A DNA stretch of 64,000 nt, from assembly GCF_007992215.1 (NCBI RefSeq), contig NZ_BJZV01000002.1:186001-250000 (forward strand), in the 5' to 3' direction. This document shows positions 1-8,302 of the stretch, piece after piece. Under the pieces are notes generated by a model that worked only from the letters and a program-made list of their open reading frames with translations, ran no database searches and was not told the origin of the DNA. The stretch comes from Methylobacterium gnaphalii (GTDB taxonomy: Bacteria > Pseudomonadota > Alphaproteobacteria > Rhizobiales > Beijerinckiaceae). Within the stretch, counting starts at the first letter, position 1. Each line of letters starts with the position of its first letter. A program made the position numbers and the translations under genes.

Positions 1-141
1 TACGGTTATGGCTATGGCCGTTCGGCCTACGGCTACGATGATGGATATTACGGTGGCTATCGCGGCGCTGGCTACGGTGCCTATGATTATGGCCCGCGCT
101 ACCGCCGCCCGGCCTACGATTATTACGGCTACGGCTACTAA
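1..141 (+). CDS. C-terminal end of a Tyr/Gly-rich protein (5' truncated by window edge)
   Basis: Frame 1 is open from the first base to TAA at 139-141 and encodes 46 residues made almost only of Tyr, Gly, Asp, Arg and Ala, in short YGYG and YGGY-like units. This composition is typical of the low-complexity tail of small secreted or envelope-associated alphaproteobacterial proteins. A hairpin terminator follows 22 bases after the stop, which supports a real gene end. The N-terminus lies outside the window, so signal peptide, domain and function cannot be judged. Confidence 0.6.
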   Translation, partial: YGYGYGRSAYGYDDGYYGGYRGAGYGAYDYGPRYRRPAYDYYGYGY

Positions 142-162
142 GGCAGTCGCCTCTTTAGGCAA

Positions 163-195
163 AGCGGTCGCGCCCTCAGGCCCGGCCGCTTTTTC
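163..195 (+). terminator. Rho-independent terminator
   Basis: Arms AGCGG (163-167) and CCGCT (186-190) extend through a T-G, C-G and G-C pair and enclose a second small stem (GCC/GGC). A run of five T follows. It sits just after the Tyr/Gly-rich gene. Confidence 0.75.
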
Positions 196-434
196 ACATC
201 AGGCCGCCCCTTCAACCGGGGCCGATGTGATGCTGATCCGGTGCGAAGCCGGTGTAGTTTCGTCGCTTCCCGTGGAGGGGTCTCTGATGGAGGCAAATGC
301 GACGCTCTCGGCAACGACCGTATTCCGCGTTGGCGACTAGGCCTCTCAAGAGAGGTGAGACTAGGATGTCATCGGTCTCAAAGTGAGAGGTGACCGCACG
401 GTCGAGTGCGGCCACTTGTCTGGAGAGGTAGCTC

Positions 435-1349
435 CTAACCACGCGCCTCGGCATCGCGTGCCGCAATCGTCTCTGACCAAGCTACAGCGCGGGCGGCCAT
501 GCCGATGTGCTGACGCTCGTACATGCGCCCCTCGACCTTGATCGCCGCTCGCTTGGCGTTCTCTGGCAGGTCGAATGCCTCAATGACGAGACGGGCACGA
601 CGCACCTCCTCCTCCGTCGGCGCGAAGGACGTATTGGCCGGCTCGATTTGATTGGGGTGGATCAAGGTCTTGCCGTCGAAGCCGAGATCGCGCGCCTGTC
701 GGCACTCCTCGCGGCAGCCCTCCGGATCGGCGATGTCATTCCAGACGCCGTCGAGGATGGTCAGGCCCTCAGCGCGGGCTGCGGCGAGGGCGAACATCAT
801 CCAGGGCAGCATCGGCACGCGCCCGCGCACCAATTGCGCCCAGGTATCCTTCGCGAGGTCGTTGGTTCCGAGCACGAAGCAGGTCAGCCGTGTCCGGCGG
901 TCGCGGCGCGCCTTGGCGATCTCGGCAATGTTCAGGATGGCCGCCGGTGTCTCGATCATCGCCCAGATCGCGATGGACTCTGGCGCGTCGAGAGCCTCCA
1001 GGTGGTCGGCGATGCTCTCCAGGACAGCGGGCGAGGACACCTTCGGCATCAGGATCGCATCGGGCTTAGCCTGGATCGCAGCCCGAAGATCTGCTTCCCC
1101 CCAGGGCGTCTGCGGAGCGTTGACGCGGATGATGAGCTCGCGGTGGCCATAGCCACCGCCCTTCACAGCATTGCAGACCTGCTCGCGCGCCTCTTCCTTC
1201 GCCTCGTTTGCAACAGCGTCTTCGAGGTCGAGGATCAGGGCATCGGCCGGGAGGGTCTTGGCCTTGTCGAGGGCGCGCTGGTTGGACCCCGGCATGTAGA
1301 GCACGCTGCGGCGTAGGCGGAGGTCCGACATGGTGGTTCCCTTTGGCAT
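435..1349 (-). CDS. HpcH/HpaI aldolase / citrate lyase beta subunit (CitE)-like CoA-ester lyase
   Basis: A 304-residue CitE-like protein of the malyl-/citramalyl-CoA lyase or malyl-CoA thioesterase type. Members cleave or hydrolyse beta-hydroxyacyl-CoA esters with Mg2+. Visible motifs are the N-terminal RSVLYMPG, LDLEDAV near residues 40-46 (metal/CoA site acid), IIRVNAP, IETPAAILN in mid-protein and GFDGKTLIHP near the C-terminus. The start is ATG at 1349, preceded by AAGGGGGG at good spacing; an in-frame ATG at 1331 is the alternative and the open frame runs back to 1421. The substrate cannot be read from sequence. In a methylotroph a serine-cycle or ethylmalonyl-CoA-pathway side role is possible, but the canonical mclA neighbours are absent. 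Confidence 0.9.
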   Translation of the reverse strand: MPKGTTMSDLRLRRSVLYMPGSNQRALDKAKTLPADALILDLEDAVANEAKEEAREQVCNAVKGGGYGHRELIIRVNAPQTPWGEADLRAAIQAKPDAILMPKVSSPAVLESIADHLEALDAPESIAIWAMIETPAAILNIAEIAKARRDRRTRLTCFVLGTNDLAKDTWAQLVRGRVPMLPWMMFALAAARAEGLTILDGVWNDIADPEGCREECRQARDLGFDGKTLIHPNQIEPANTSFAPTEEEVRRARLVIEAFDLPENAKRAAIKVEGRMYERQHIGMAARAVAWSETIAARDAEARG

Positions 1350-1394
1350 GGCGCTGCCCCCCTTAATGTGCGCGGCGATGGATGCGGTTCTTTT

Positions 1395-1407
1395 GCATTC
1401 ATAATGC
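1395..1407. promoter_or_regulatory. Small perfect palindrome upstream of the CitE-like gene
   Basis: GCATT-CAT-AATGC is a perfect 5-bp inverted repeat 45 bp upstream of the lyase start. It could be an operator, but no regulator family can be named from it. Confidence 0.25.
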
Positions 1408-1622
1408 GCAGGAATCGACATCGTCTTGGGTCGAGCTTACGGCATCCCGGCCTGCGACTGCCACAACACCAAAATTTTCCGCGTAGGTAAGCCGGTGACG
1501 CCTTCTCAGGCCTGTGCCCAGCCGGTTTGGCGATGGCGGCTCGAATGGCTACCTCTCGCAGGTCAATGCAACGGCAGCGGTCGGCCGCGCACTTGTCTCC
1601 ACCCAAGCTCCACAGGAATCCC

Positions 1623-2012
1623 ATGCCTCTACTTCGCTTCGACCTGATCGAGGGCCGTTCCGAGTCCGAACTCAAGACGCTGCTCGACGCCGCGCACGAG
1701 GCGATGCTCGAGGCGTTTCAGGTCCCACCCGGTGACCGCTACCAGATCGTCACCGAGCACAAGCCCTCGCGTATGATCGTCGAGGATACCGGGCTCGGCA
1801 TTCCGCGCACCAAGGACGTTATCGTGGTGCAGATGATTACCCGGCCGCGTGGGCGCGAGAAGAAGGAGCTGTTCTACCGCCTGCTCACCGAGAAGCTGCA
1901 GGCCGCCTGCGGCATCTCCCCCACCGACGTGATGGTCTCGACCGTCGAGAACACCGACGAGGATTGGAGCTTCGGCCACGGCCGCGCGCAGTTCCTCACA
2001 GGCGAGCTGTAG
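1623..2012 (+). CDS. Tautomerase superfamily protein (4-oxalocrotonate tautomerase-like)
   Basis: The 129-residue product begins Met-Pro, so removal of Met exposes the catalytic N-terminal proline of the tautomerase/MIF superfamily. The length fits the family's long (about 130-residue) subfamily, in which two beta-alpha-beta halves are fused. A central Arg-rich segment (TRPRGREKK) resembles the arginines that bind the substrate carboxylate. The open frame extends upstream to 1527, but the Met-Pro start at 1623 is required for catalysis. The substrate is unknown. The 3' end overlaps the convergent LysR gene by 17 bp. Confidence 0.85.
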   Translation: MPLLRFDLIEGRSESELKTLLDAAHEAMLEAFQVPPGDRYQIVTEHKPSRMIVEDTGLGIPRTKDVIVVQMITRPRGREKKELFYRLLTEKLQAACGISPTDVMVSTVENTDEDWSFGHGRAQFLTGEL

Positions 2013-2892
2013 AGCTCGTTCCCTCTTCGACGAGCCAGTCAACGAAGGCTTTGAGCGAGGGTGTCTTGTCGGCGTCGTAGGGTGTCAGGGCGAAATAGCC
2101 CGGCCGTGCCACGCCGATTCCCGGAAACGGCGTTACAAGACGGCCTGTAGCGCGCGCGGTGTCGAGGACCGGAAACGGCCCGATGCCGAAGCCGAGGCCG
2201 TCCTCTACCGCCTGCAGCGTCACGAAAAAATGGTCGAAGAGCTGCCGCCGCGCATCGCGGATGCTTGGTAGTCCGGCTGCAGCCATCCACTCGGTCCAGT
2301 CGTTTGGGCGCGTCTCGGTGGCGAGAAGGATATGTCCCGCCAGATCCTGCGGTGACTTCAACGGTGCCTTCGCTAGCAGCAACGGGCTGGCAATCAGCGT
2401 GTCCGTCTCCTCCAGAAACGGCACCGCGCGATGCTGCGGCCACGGCTCGGGACCCTTCCGGATGGCCAAGTCGAAGCCACCGCGCAGCTCGTCGTTCAAT
2501 GTTGTCACGGTCGCGACTGCGACCTCGGTATCCGACCGCAACGCACGGAATCGATCGAGGCGTGGAATCAGCCACCGCATGGCGAAGGTCGACGGAGCAT
2601 TGACCCGGATGACGCGGGACGCGGCTGTGTGCCCGCAGGCTTCTGCTGCTGCCGTCAACCGATCGAAGGTCAAGCTGATCTCGGTGGCGAAGGCTCGCGC
2701 CGCCGGCGTCGCCGCCATGCGCCGCCCGACGCGCACGAACAACCGCTGCCCTAGCCAGGATTCCAGCGCGGCGATCTGCCGGCTGACTGCCCCATGCGTC
2801 AGTCCGAGCTCACTGCCGGCCGCGGCGTAGCTGCCAGTGCGCGCGGCCACCTCGAAGACCCGAAGTGCGTGGAGCGGTGGAAGGCGGCGCAT
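1996..2892 (-). CDS. LysR-family transcriptional regulator (GcvA-like)
   Basis: A 298-residue LTTR. The N-terminal winged HTH (about residues 4-65) carries the GcvA-like signature: PPLHALRVFEVAARTGSYAAAG followed by the GAVSRQIAALE recognition-helix region. The rest is the periplasmic-binding-like effector domain. It is divergent from the MFS exporter that starts at 3111, with a 218-bp shared upstream region, so that exporter is the likeliest target. A palindrome lies 15 bp upstream of the start. The ligand is unknown. Confidence 0.92.
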   Translation of the reverse strand: MRRLPPLHALRVFEVAARTGSYAAAGSELGLTHGAVSRQIAALESWLGQRLFVRVGRRMAATPAARAFATEISLTFDRLTAAAEACGHTAASRVIRVNAPSTFAMRWLIPRLDRFRALRSDTEVAVATVTTLNDELRGGFDLAIRKGPEPWPQHRAVPFLEETDTLIASPLLLAKAPLKSPQDLAGHILLATETRPNDWTEWMAAAGLPSIRDARRQLFDHFFVTLQAVEDGLGFGIGPFPVLDTARATGRLVTPFPGIGVARPGYFALTPYDADKTPSLKAFVDWLVEEGTSSTARL

Positions 2893-2907
2893 CGCAGATC
2901 CCGAATG

Positions 2908-2920
2908 ATCGACAATCGAT
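2908..2920. promoter_or_regulatory. Palindrome in the LysR/MFS divergent region
   Basis: ATCGA-CAA-TCGAT is a perfect 13-bp inverted repeat immediately upstream of the LysR start, in the region shared with the MFS gene. It is a candidate autoregulatory site; no binding data exist here. Confidence 0.3.
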
Positions 2921-3110
2921 CGACGCGAACGGCGTGCCCTTCGCCCAAGACGCGACGAGAGAAGGCATTTGCGCTGCCGATCTAGTTGATCGCGTTAGCG
3001 CCGTAACCGTGAGCCAAGCTCACGAAAGCTGTGAGACAATAGCCTTTGATCTCGGAAAACTCACGGGTGTAGATCCTCGGATCGGAAAGTTTGCGAGGGA
3101 AAGAATCGGT

Positions 3111-4325
3111 GTGAGCGGATCCGCGTCACTTGCGCAAACGGAAACGGCTGCTGATGCCGAGACGGTAGAGCCGCGGCGCAGCCTTTTCGGCGCCTGCCTC
3201 GCTCACGCCCTGCACGACGGCTACACCGACCTACTCTATGTGCTGTTGCCCATCTGGCAGACCGAGTTCGGCCTCTCCTATGCCGGCGTTGCGGCGATGC
3301 GCAGCCTCTATTACGGCACCATGGGCGGTCTACAGGTGCCGGCCGATCGGCTGGTCGATCGCATGCCGATCCGCACAGCGCTCGTCCTGTCGACGTTGGT
3401 CGCGGCGGCGGGCTTCTGCGTGATGGCGCTGACGGAAAGTTTCTGGGGCCTCTGCACCGGACTGCTGCTCGCGGGGATCGGATCGAGCATACAGCATCCG
3501 CGCGGTTCGCTTCTCGTCACTCAGGCCTTCGGCAACAGCGCGCGCGGGCCACTCGGGATCTACAATTTCTCCGGCGACCTCGGGAAAGCCGCGTTCCCCG
3601 TCGTGGTGGCGCTGCTGCTTGGCTTGTTCGCCTGGCGTACTACGGCCAGCTTCATTGCGGTGGCGGGCGCCGTGGTCGCTATCTCCCTGCTGCCGATCCT
3701 GCCGCGTGCGATGCCGGTGCGATACGACGGCAAAGCCTCCCGGGAAGGTTCGGGAGATCGGCGCGGCTTCCGACTGCTCCTGGCCATCGGCGGGCTCGAT
3801 ACGGCGACGCGCATGGGCTACCTGCTGTTCCTGCCATTCCTGCTTCACACCAAGGGCGGCGACCAAGCGACCGTAGGCTTGAGCCTCGCTCTGGTCTTTG
3901 CCGGAGGCGCCTTCGGCAAGGCGGCTTGCGGCTGGCTCGGAGAACATTTGGGCGTGGTGCGCAGTGTCGTCGCGACGGAGCTGGCGACCGCCCTCCTCAT
4001 CGCCGTGACGATCCCCCTGCCCCTTACCGCGACGCTCGTGGTGCTTCCATTGATCGGGATCTTCCTCAATGGCACCTCCTCCGTCCTCTACGGGACGGTG
4101 CCGGAGCTCGCGCCGCGCGGCGATGTGGGCCGTGCCTTCGCGTTGTTCTACACTGCGGTGATCGGCTCGGGCGGCGTTGCTCCGATCGCTTACGGCGCGC
4201 TCGCCGACCATATGGGCGAGACTCTCGGCGTGCTGGCTGCTGCGCTCACGGCGCTTGTCATCGTGCCGCTGGTGCTGGGATTGAGGCCGGCCCTCGTGGC
4301 AACCGGATCCGCCGAACAAGCCTGA
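3111..4325 (+). CDS. MFS transporter (fosmidomycin-resistance/Fsr-like)
   Basis: A 404-residue integral membrane exporter with about 12 hydrophobic segments. It opens with a helix containing AHALHDGYTDLLYVLLP, typical of the Fsr-like MFS group; the cytoplasmic loop near residue 210 is basic. I place the start at GTG 3111, 19 bases after GAGGGAAAG. The open frame continues upstream to 2865, but that part is polar, does not look like MFS sequence and overlaps the divergent LysR gene. The substrate is unknown; regulation by the divergent LysR gene is inferred. Confidence 0.88.
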   Translation: MSGSASLAQTETAADAETVEPRRSLFGACLAHALHDGYTDLLYVLLPIWQTEFGLSYAGVAAMRSLYYGTMGGLQVPADRLVDRMPIRTALVLSTLVAAAGFCVMALTESFWGLCTGLLLAGIGSSIQHPRGSLLVTQAFGNSARGPLGIYNFSGDLGKAAFPVVVALLLGLFAWRTTASFIAVAGAVVAISLLPILPRAMPVRYDGKASREGSGDRRGFRLLLAIGGLDTATRMGYLLFLPFLLHTKGGDQATVGLSLALVFAGGAFGKAACGWLGEHLGVVRSVVATELATALLIAVTIPLPLTATLVVLPLIGIFLNGTSSVLYGTVPELAPRGDVGRAFALFYTAVIGSGGVAPIAYGALADHMGETLGVLAAALTALVIVPLVLGLRPALVATGSAEQA

Positions 4326-4460
4326 GCATTGGGGAGGAAGCGAGGCCGGGAATTCTAGAGCGGCGCAGTTTTTCCCTCGTCCGGCCAAGCATTTCCGGTC
4401 AATGTTTCGTCATGATGTCGCGCGACACGACGGCCTCGATTTGGTCGGAGGGCGGTCGCC

Positions 4461-4859
4461 TTGAGAAAAGCTTGCTTCGGTCTGGCTCTGCTCGCGGGAT
4501 TGTTGAGTCCTGTCGCGGCAACCGCCGCCGACAACACGGTGGTCGGCGTCGGCACCGGAGCCGTTGCGGGAGCTCTCGTCGGTGGACCGGTCGGCGCCGT
4601 CGTCGGCGCGGTGGCTGGCGGCTTCATTGGCTCCAACAGCCGCAGTGCACGTCCGCGTCATGTACGCCGTGCTCGCTCGAGCTATCGCCGCCGCGCCGCG
4701 GCCGGCCCGGACATGCAGCGCGCCCGCGTGGCCGAGCGCGCGCCGATCCAGGAACGGGGTCGGCCCGCAGCCTCCGAGATCAGCGCGCAGCCACGATCCG
4801 AGACCACCGGCAGCACGCCGCGGGGATCCGGATCGCAGGGCTGGCAGGATCCGAACTAG
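4461..4859 (+). CDS. Small secreted glycine-zipper protein
   Basis: A 132-residue protein with a signal peptide (cleavage probably after ATAA near residue 22). A glycine-zipper hairpin follows, with repeated GxxxG spacing over about residues 29-56, then a basic, disordered Arg/Ser/Pro tail. Glycine-zipper 2TM proteins insert in, or associate with, the outer membrane. The start is TTG at 4461, strongly set by GGAGGGC seven to eight bases upstream; no ATG would keep the signal peptide. Function is not established. Confidence 0.8.
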   Translation: MRKACFGLALLAGLLSPVAATAADNTVVGVGTGAVAGALVGGPVGAVVGAVAGGFIGSNSRSARPRHVRRARSSYRRRAAAGPDMQRARVAERAPIQERGRPAASEISAQPRSETTGSTPRGSGSQGWQDPN

Positions 4860-4990
4860 CTCTCACAAGCCACCTGTCTCCCAGAAAACACACCCGGCGA
4901 AATGACGAACGTGATCACCCAGCTGCCATTTTCATGACGCGATGCTCGGCGCAGGATCGCTGAACGAAAGCGACAGCGAGCAAGGATGCC

Positions 4991-5230
4991 ATGATCGATC
5001 CAGCCGCCAGCTTCCTGAATGTCGGTGCCTCCCGAATGGGGCACCCGAGAAGCGATACCCAGACCGGTCTCGCCATCGGACGGGTGACCAAGGGGGTCGC
5101 CACCGCCATCGGTAAGTCACTCGCCGTCGATCGCGACGCCGCTCTTCCCGAAACCCTCGCCTCCCTCGTCGAGCGCCTGCAGACAGGTCCGCTCGGTCAG
5201 ACGCAACTCAAGCCACGACGAGCCGCCTGA
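4991..5230 (+). CDS. Small hypothetical protein
   Basis: A 79-residue soluble protein with no recognised domain, preceded by AAGGATGCC. Its stop codon abuts the ATG of the next small gene at 5231, which argues that both are real and translationally coupled. The C-terminal half (about residues 30-65) could form one amphipathic helix. I do not recognise a function. Confidence 0.55.
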   Translation: MIDPAASFLNVGASRMGHPRSDTQTGLAIGRVTKGVATAIGKSLAVDRDAALPETLASLVERLQTGPLGQTQLKPRRAA

Positions 5231-5515
5231 ATGTCAAAGCCCGATCGTATGCTCTCCGCCGATGCCACCGTGGTCCGTTTCCCGCTCAGTGCCGCCGAGG
5301 CGGTCGCCGACGAGAACGTCGCCTCCGTGATCCAGGTCCTGCAGGACCAGCTCCAACTTGCCCGCGAAGGCAAGCTGCGCTCGGTTGCCGTGGTCTCGGT
5401 CTCGAACGACGGGGCTGCTATCGGCACGCAGTGGTCCTGCACCAACGGCGACGTCGCCAGCCTCATCGGCAAGCTCGCCGTGCTCTCCCACGACATGATG
5501 GCCGCCCGGAACTGA
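5231..5515 (+). CDS. Small conserved-looking hypothetical protein
   Basis: A 94-residue protein with a predicted helix (ENVASVIQVLQDQLQLAREG), a central strand-rich part (VAVVSVSNDGAAIGTQW) and a C-terminal helix. The layout recalls short bacterial and phage proteins of unknown function. It begins directly after the stop of the preceding gene and ends 35 bp before a strong terminator, so the pair 4991-5515 is probably one transcription unit. No function is assigned. Confidence 0.65.
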   Translation: MSKPDRMLSADATVVRFPLSAAEAVADENVASVIQVLQDQLQLAREGKLRSVAVVSVSNDGAAIGTQWSCTNGDVASLIGKLAVLSHDMMAARN

Positions 5516-5550
5516 TCTTCTTTTCGGCTCGACTGCCACAATCTGCAAAG

Positions 5551-5578
5551 GCCGCCCGTTGCCGACGGGCGGCTTTTT
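5551..5578 (+). terminator. Strong Rho-independent terminator
   Basis: A perfect 9-bp stem, GCCGCCCGT (5551-5559) and ACGGGCGGC (5565-5573), with a 5-base loop and five T. It ends the small-gene pair and abuts the convergent MATE gene stop at 5579. Confidence 0.92.
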
Positions 5579-6946
5579 CTATGCGGTCTCAGGAAAAGTC
5601 CGCCGGCTGAGCCTCGAATAGAGCAGCCCCTGCCCGATCCCGCGCGCCGCGAGGAACAGCAGGAAGGCGGTCCATAATCCGGTGTTGCCCCAGCCCAGGC
5701 CCTGAAAGCCAGCCAGCGCCAGCAAGTAGGCGGTGACGGCAGCCAGCATCAGGTCGCGCATCGCACGCGTCCAGGTCGCGCCGATGAAGATGCCGTCCAT
5801 GGCGAAAGGCAAGGCCGCGAAGAACGGGGCCGCGGCCGCGAGCGGCAAGTAGGTGTAGGCCGCCGCGCGCACCGCCGGATTCGTCGTCACCGTATCGATG
5901 AAGGCATGGCCGATGACGAGGAACAGCAGGCTGACGCCGATTCCGAACCCGAGGCTCCAGAGTAGGCTGAGCCGTGCGGCAACTGCGAAGGCCTGCCGAT
6001 CGCGTGCCCCGACCGCCTGACCGCAGGCAGCTTCCGAGGCGACGGTGAAGCCATCGAGGAAGAATCCGCCGATCAGAAAGAGATTCCAGAGTACCGCGTT
6101 CGCCGCCAGGGTCACGTCGCCGAAACGTGCGCCTACGGCCGAGAACAGGACGATCGCCGCAACGAGTGCCAGGGTACGTATCAGCACGTCGGCATTGATC
6201 TTCAGCGTCCGGGCGAGTGCTGCCGCATCGAGCACGTCGGCCCAGCCGACAGCGAAGGGCCGAGTGCCAAGGCGATGGACGATGGCAAGGCCGAGTGCGG
6301 TCCCGGCGGCATCCGAGACGAGCGCCGAGACGGCTGCCCCGGCGATGCCGAACCCAGCGCCGATCACCAGAACCAGCGTCAGGGCGATGTTCGTCAGGTT
6401 GATCGCCACTTGTATGAACAGGCCGAGATCGGTGCGGCCGCGCCCGAGCACCGAGCCGAGGATCGCGTAGTTCGCCAGCGTGAAGGGCGCCGCGAAGATG
6501 CGGATGTGGAAATACGTTGCCAACCCAGCCAGCACGTCTGGGCTCGCACCGCTTACCAACGCGACCAGCCTGGCGATCGGAACTTGCGCCAGCACGAGCG
6601 TGAGCCCGATGAGCGCTGCTGCCGTGAGCGAGCGTGCCAGCGTCCGGGCGATCTCACGGCTGTCGCACGCGCCGATCGCCTGCGCGGTGAGGCCGGCGGT
6701 GGCCATGCGCAGGCAGCCGAAGCTCCAGAAAATCGCATCGAACACCACCCCGCCGAGCGCCACCGCACCGAGCAGGGCAGCATCGCCGAGCCGGCCGATG
6801 ACGGTTGCCCCGACGAAACCGATCAGCGGCGTGGTGATGCTTGCCAGCGTTGCCGGTACGGCAAGGGCCAGCATGCGTCGGTTGGTAAGAGGCGGAAGTG
6901 CGGCCTGCATGCCGGGCTTATGAGGAGCCGGGCCTTCTCGCCGCAA
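5579..6946 (-). CDS. MATE-family multidrug efflux transporter (DinF-like)
   Basis: A 455-residue, 12-helix MATE exporter. The N-terminal block PLTNRRMLALAVPATL and the helix TTPLIGFVGATVIGRLG match the DinF-like branch, which uses a Na+ or H+ gradient to export cationic drugs. The start is ambiguous: TTG at 6946 has AGGCGAAGAG just upstream and lies 12 bp after the preceding MFS stop, while ATG at 6910 has no clear ribosome site. The closeness suggests co-transcription with the MFS gene 6959-8209. The substrate is unknown. Confidence 0.9.
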   Translation of the reverse strand: MRREGPAPHKPGMQAALPPLTNRRMLALAVPATLASITTPLIGFVGATVIGRLGDAALLGAVALGGVVFDAIFWSFGCLRMATAGLTAQAIGACDSREIARTLARSLTAAALIGLTLVLAQVPIARLVALVSGASPDVLAGLATYFHIRIFAAPFTLANYAILGSVLGRGRTDLGLFIQVAINLTNIALTLVLVIGAGFGIAGAAVSALVSDAAGTALGLAIVHRLGTRPFAVGWADVLDAAALARTLKINADVLIRTLALVAAIVLFSAVGARFGDVTLAANAVLWNLFLIGGFFLDGFTVASEAACGQAVGARDRQAFAVAARLSLLWSLGFGIGVSLLFLVIGHAFIDTVTTNPAVRAAAYTYLPLAAAAPFFAALPFAMDGIFIGATWTRAMRDLMLAAVTAYLLALAGFQGLGWGNTGLWTAFLLFLAARGIGQGLLYSRLSRRTFPETA

Positions 6947-6958
6947 GCGCTCTTCGCC

Positions 6959-8209
6959 TCATCTCCGCGATGCGTGGTCTCCGGCGAAGTCCGATATCAG
7001 TGAAAGAGTGCCGAAGCCTGCACCGACGGTGCAGACCAGCGGCCAGCCTCCATGCGCCCAGGCATAGCCCGCGGCGGCCGAGCCGAGCGCTCCACCGAGG
7101 AAAAAGATGCCGACGAACAGCGCGTTGAGCCTTCCGCGCGCCTCGGGTCTGAGCAGGTTCACCGCCCTGCGTCCGAGAGTCTGGTCTGTGACGACACCGA
7201 CATCGAGGATGATCGCGGCGAAGCCGAGCAGCGCCAGCGGCCACCAAACCGGGCCGCTGAGTCGGCTGGCGAGGGCTGCGAGACCGAAGCCGAAGATCGT
7301 CACGACGTGGGCTGTGATGCTCAGCCTCCGGGTCCAGCCATGATCGCCGGCCCGGCCAGCGAGCGGCGCTACGACCGCGCCGCTCGCTCCGACGAGGGCG
7401 AAGAGCGCGATATGTGATTGGCTCAGGTTGAATGGCGCCTGCGAGAGGTGGAGCGCGACCGCTGTCCAGAACACCGTGAAGGCCGCGAAGCCGAAGGCCG
7501 CCGTAAGAGAGCGGCGGCGCAACAACGGCTCGGTTCTGAGCAGCGTCGCGAGCGATGCGATGAGGACCGGATAGCGGATCCTCGCTTCCGGACGGCGCAG
7601 GGGGAGCCGGGTGCGCATCAGTGAGATCAGCACCGCCATGCTCGCGGCCGACAGGACGTAGAAGGCCCGCCAACCAAGAGTATCGGCGACGAGGCTGGCA
7701 ATCGGTCGGGACAACAGGACGCCGACCATCACCCCGCTCATGACGTCGCCGATGACCTGGCCGCGCTCGGACTCCCGAGCCATCGCCGCAGCAATCGGCA
7801 CAAGCACTTGGATCGACGAGCAGGAGGCGCCGAGGAGAAATAGCAGGGCGAGGAATGGCAGTTCCGCGGGGGCGAGCGCCGCTCCGATGGCCGACGTGAC
7901 CGCAATCGCGAGCATAAAGATGACGAGGCCGCGATTCTCGATCAGGTCGGAAAGCGGCACAAGGAAGAACAGTCCGACGGCGTAACCAAGAAGACTCGCC
8001 GTCCCGACCAGACCGCTCCAGCCTTCGCTGATCCGGAGCTCGGACGCGATCACACCGATCAGCGTCTGCGGAGCCGTGATGTTGACGAAGATCACGCCGA
8101 CTGAGATCGCGAGGAACCAGACCGTGGCGCGCGAGATGCCCTCTCCGCTCGGGCTGAGGCTTGCTGACCCTGCATCGTCTGCCCCGAGATTCTGAGTACC
8201 TGCCGCCAT
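6959..8209 (-). CDS. MFS transporter
   Basis: A 416-residue MFS protein with 12 predicted helices, a polar N-terminal tail of about 30 residues and a typical loop 2-3 region (PLSDLIENRG). The start is ATG at 8209, set by GGGAGG six bases upstream; the open frame extends further to 8503 but runs into the divergent regulator. It is divergent from a LysR gene (8303) across 93 bp carrying a perfect palindrome, and it is followed closely by the MATE gene. The pair looks like a regulated efflux operon; the substrate is unknown. Confidence 0.9.
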   Translation of the reverse strand: MAAGTQNLGADDAGSASLSPSGEGISRATVWFLAISVGVIFVNITAPQTLIGVIASELRISEGWSGLVGTASLLGYAVGLFFLVPLSDLIENRGLVIFMLAIAVTSAIGAALAPAELPFLALLFLLGASCSSIQVLVPIAAAMARESERGQVIGDVMSGVMVGVLLSRPIASLVADTLGWRAFYVLSAASMAVLISLMRTRLPLRRPEARIRYPVLIASLATLLRTEPLLRRRSLTAAFGFAAFTVFWTAVALHLSQAPFNLSQSHIALFALVGASGAVVAPLAGRAGDHGWTRRLSITAHVVTIFGFGLAALASRLSGPVWWPLALLGFAAIILDVGVVTDQTLGRRAVNLLRPEARGRLNALFVGIFFLGGALGSAAAGYAWAHGGWPLVCTVGAGFGTLSLISDFAGDHASRR

Positions 8210-8266
8210 GGCATCCTCCCGATCGTCATCCATCCGGGGATGTGTCGCGGGCCAACCCATGATACA

Positions 8267-8284
8267 AATCAATAATCCTTGATT
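8267..8284. promoter_or_regulatory. Candidate LysR operator
   Basis: AATCAA-N6-TTGATT is a perfect 18-bp inverted repeat containing ATC-N10-GAT, close to the LTTR site pattern. It lies between the divergent MFS and LysR genes, 19 bp before the LysR start. Confidence 0.55.
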
Positions 8285-8302
8285 GTCACATGCGAGTTTC
8301 GC

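Noticed and set aside
2865..3110. N-terminal extension of the MFS gene
   Set aside because: It would overlap the divergent LysR start and is not hydrophobic or family-like; GTG 3111 has the ribosome site.
3330..4388. A 352-codon minus-strand open frame opposite the MFS gene
   Set aside because: Polar, His/Arg-rich antisense frame; the MFS frame on the plus strand has clear helices.
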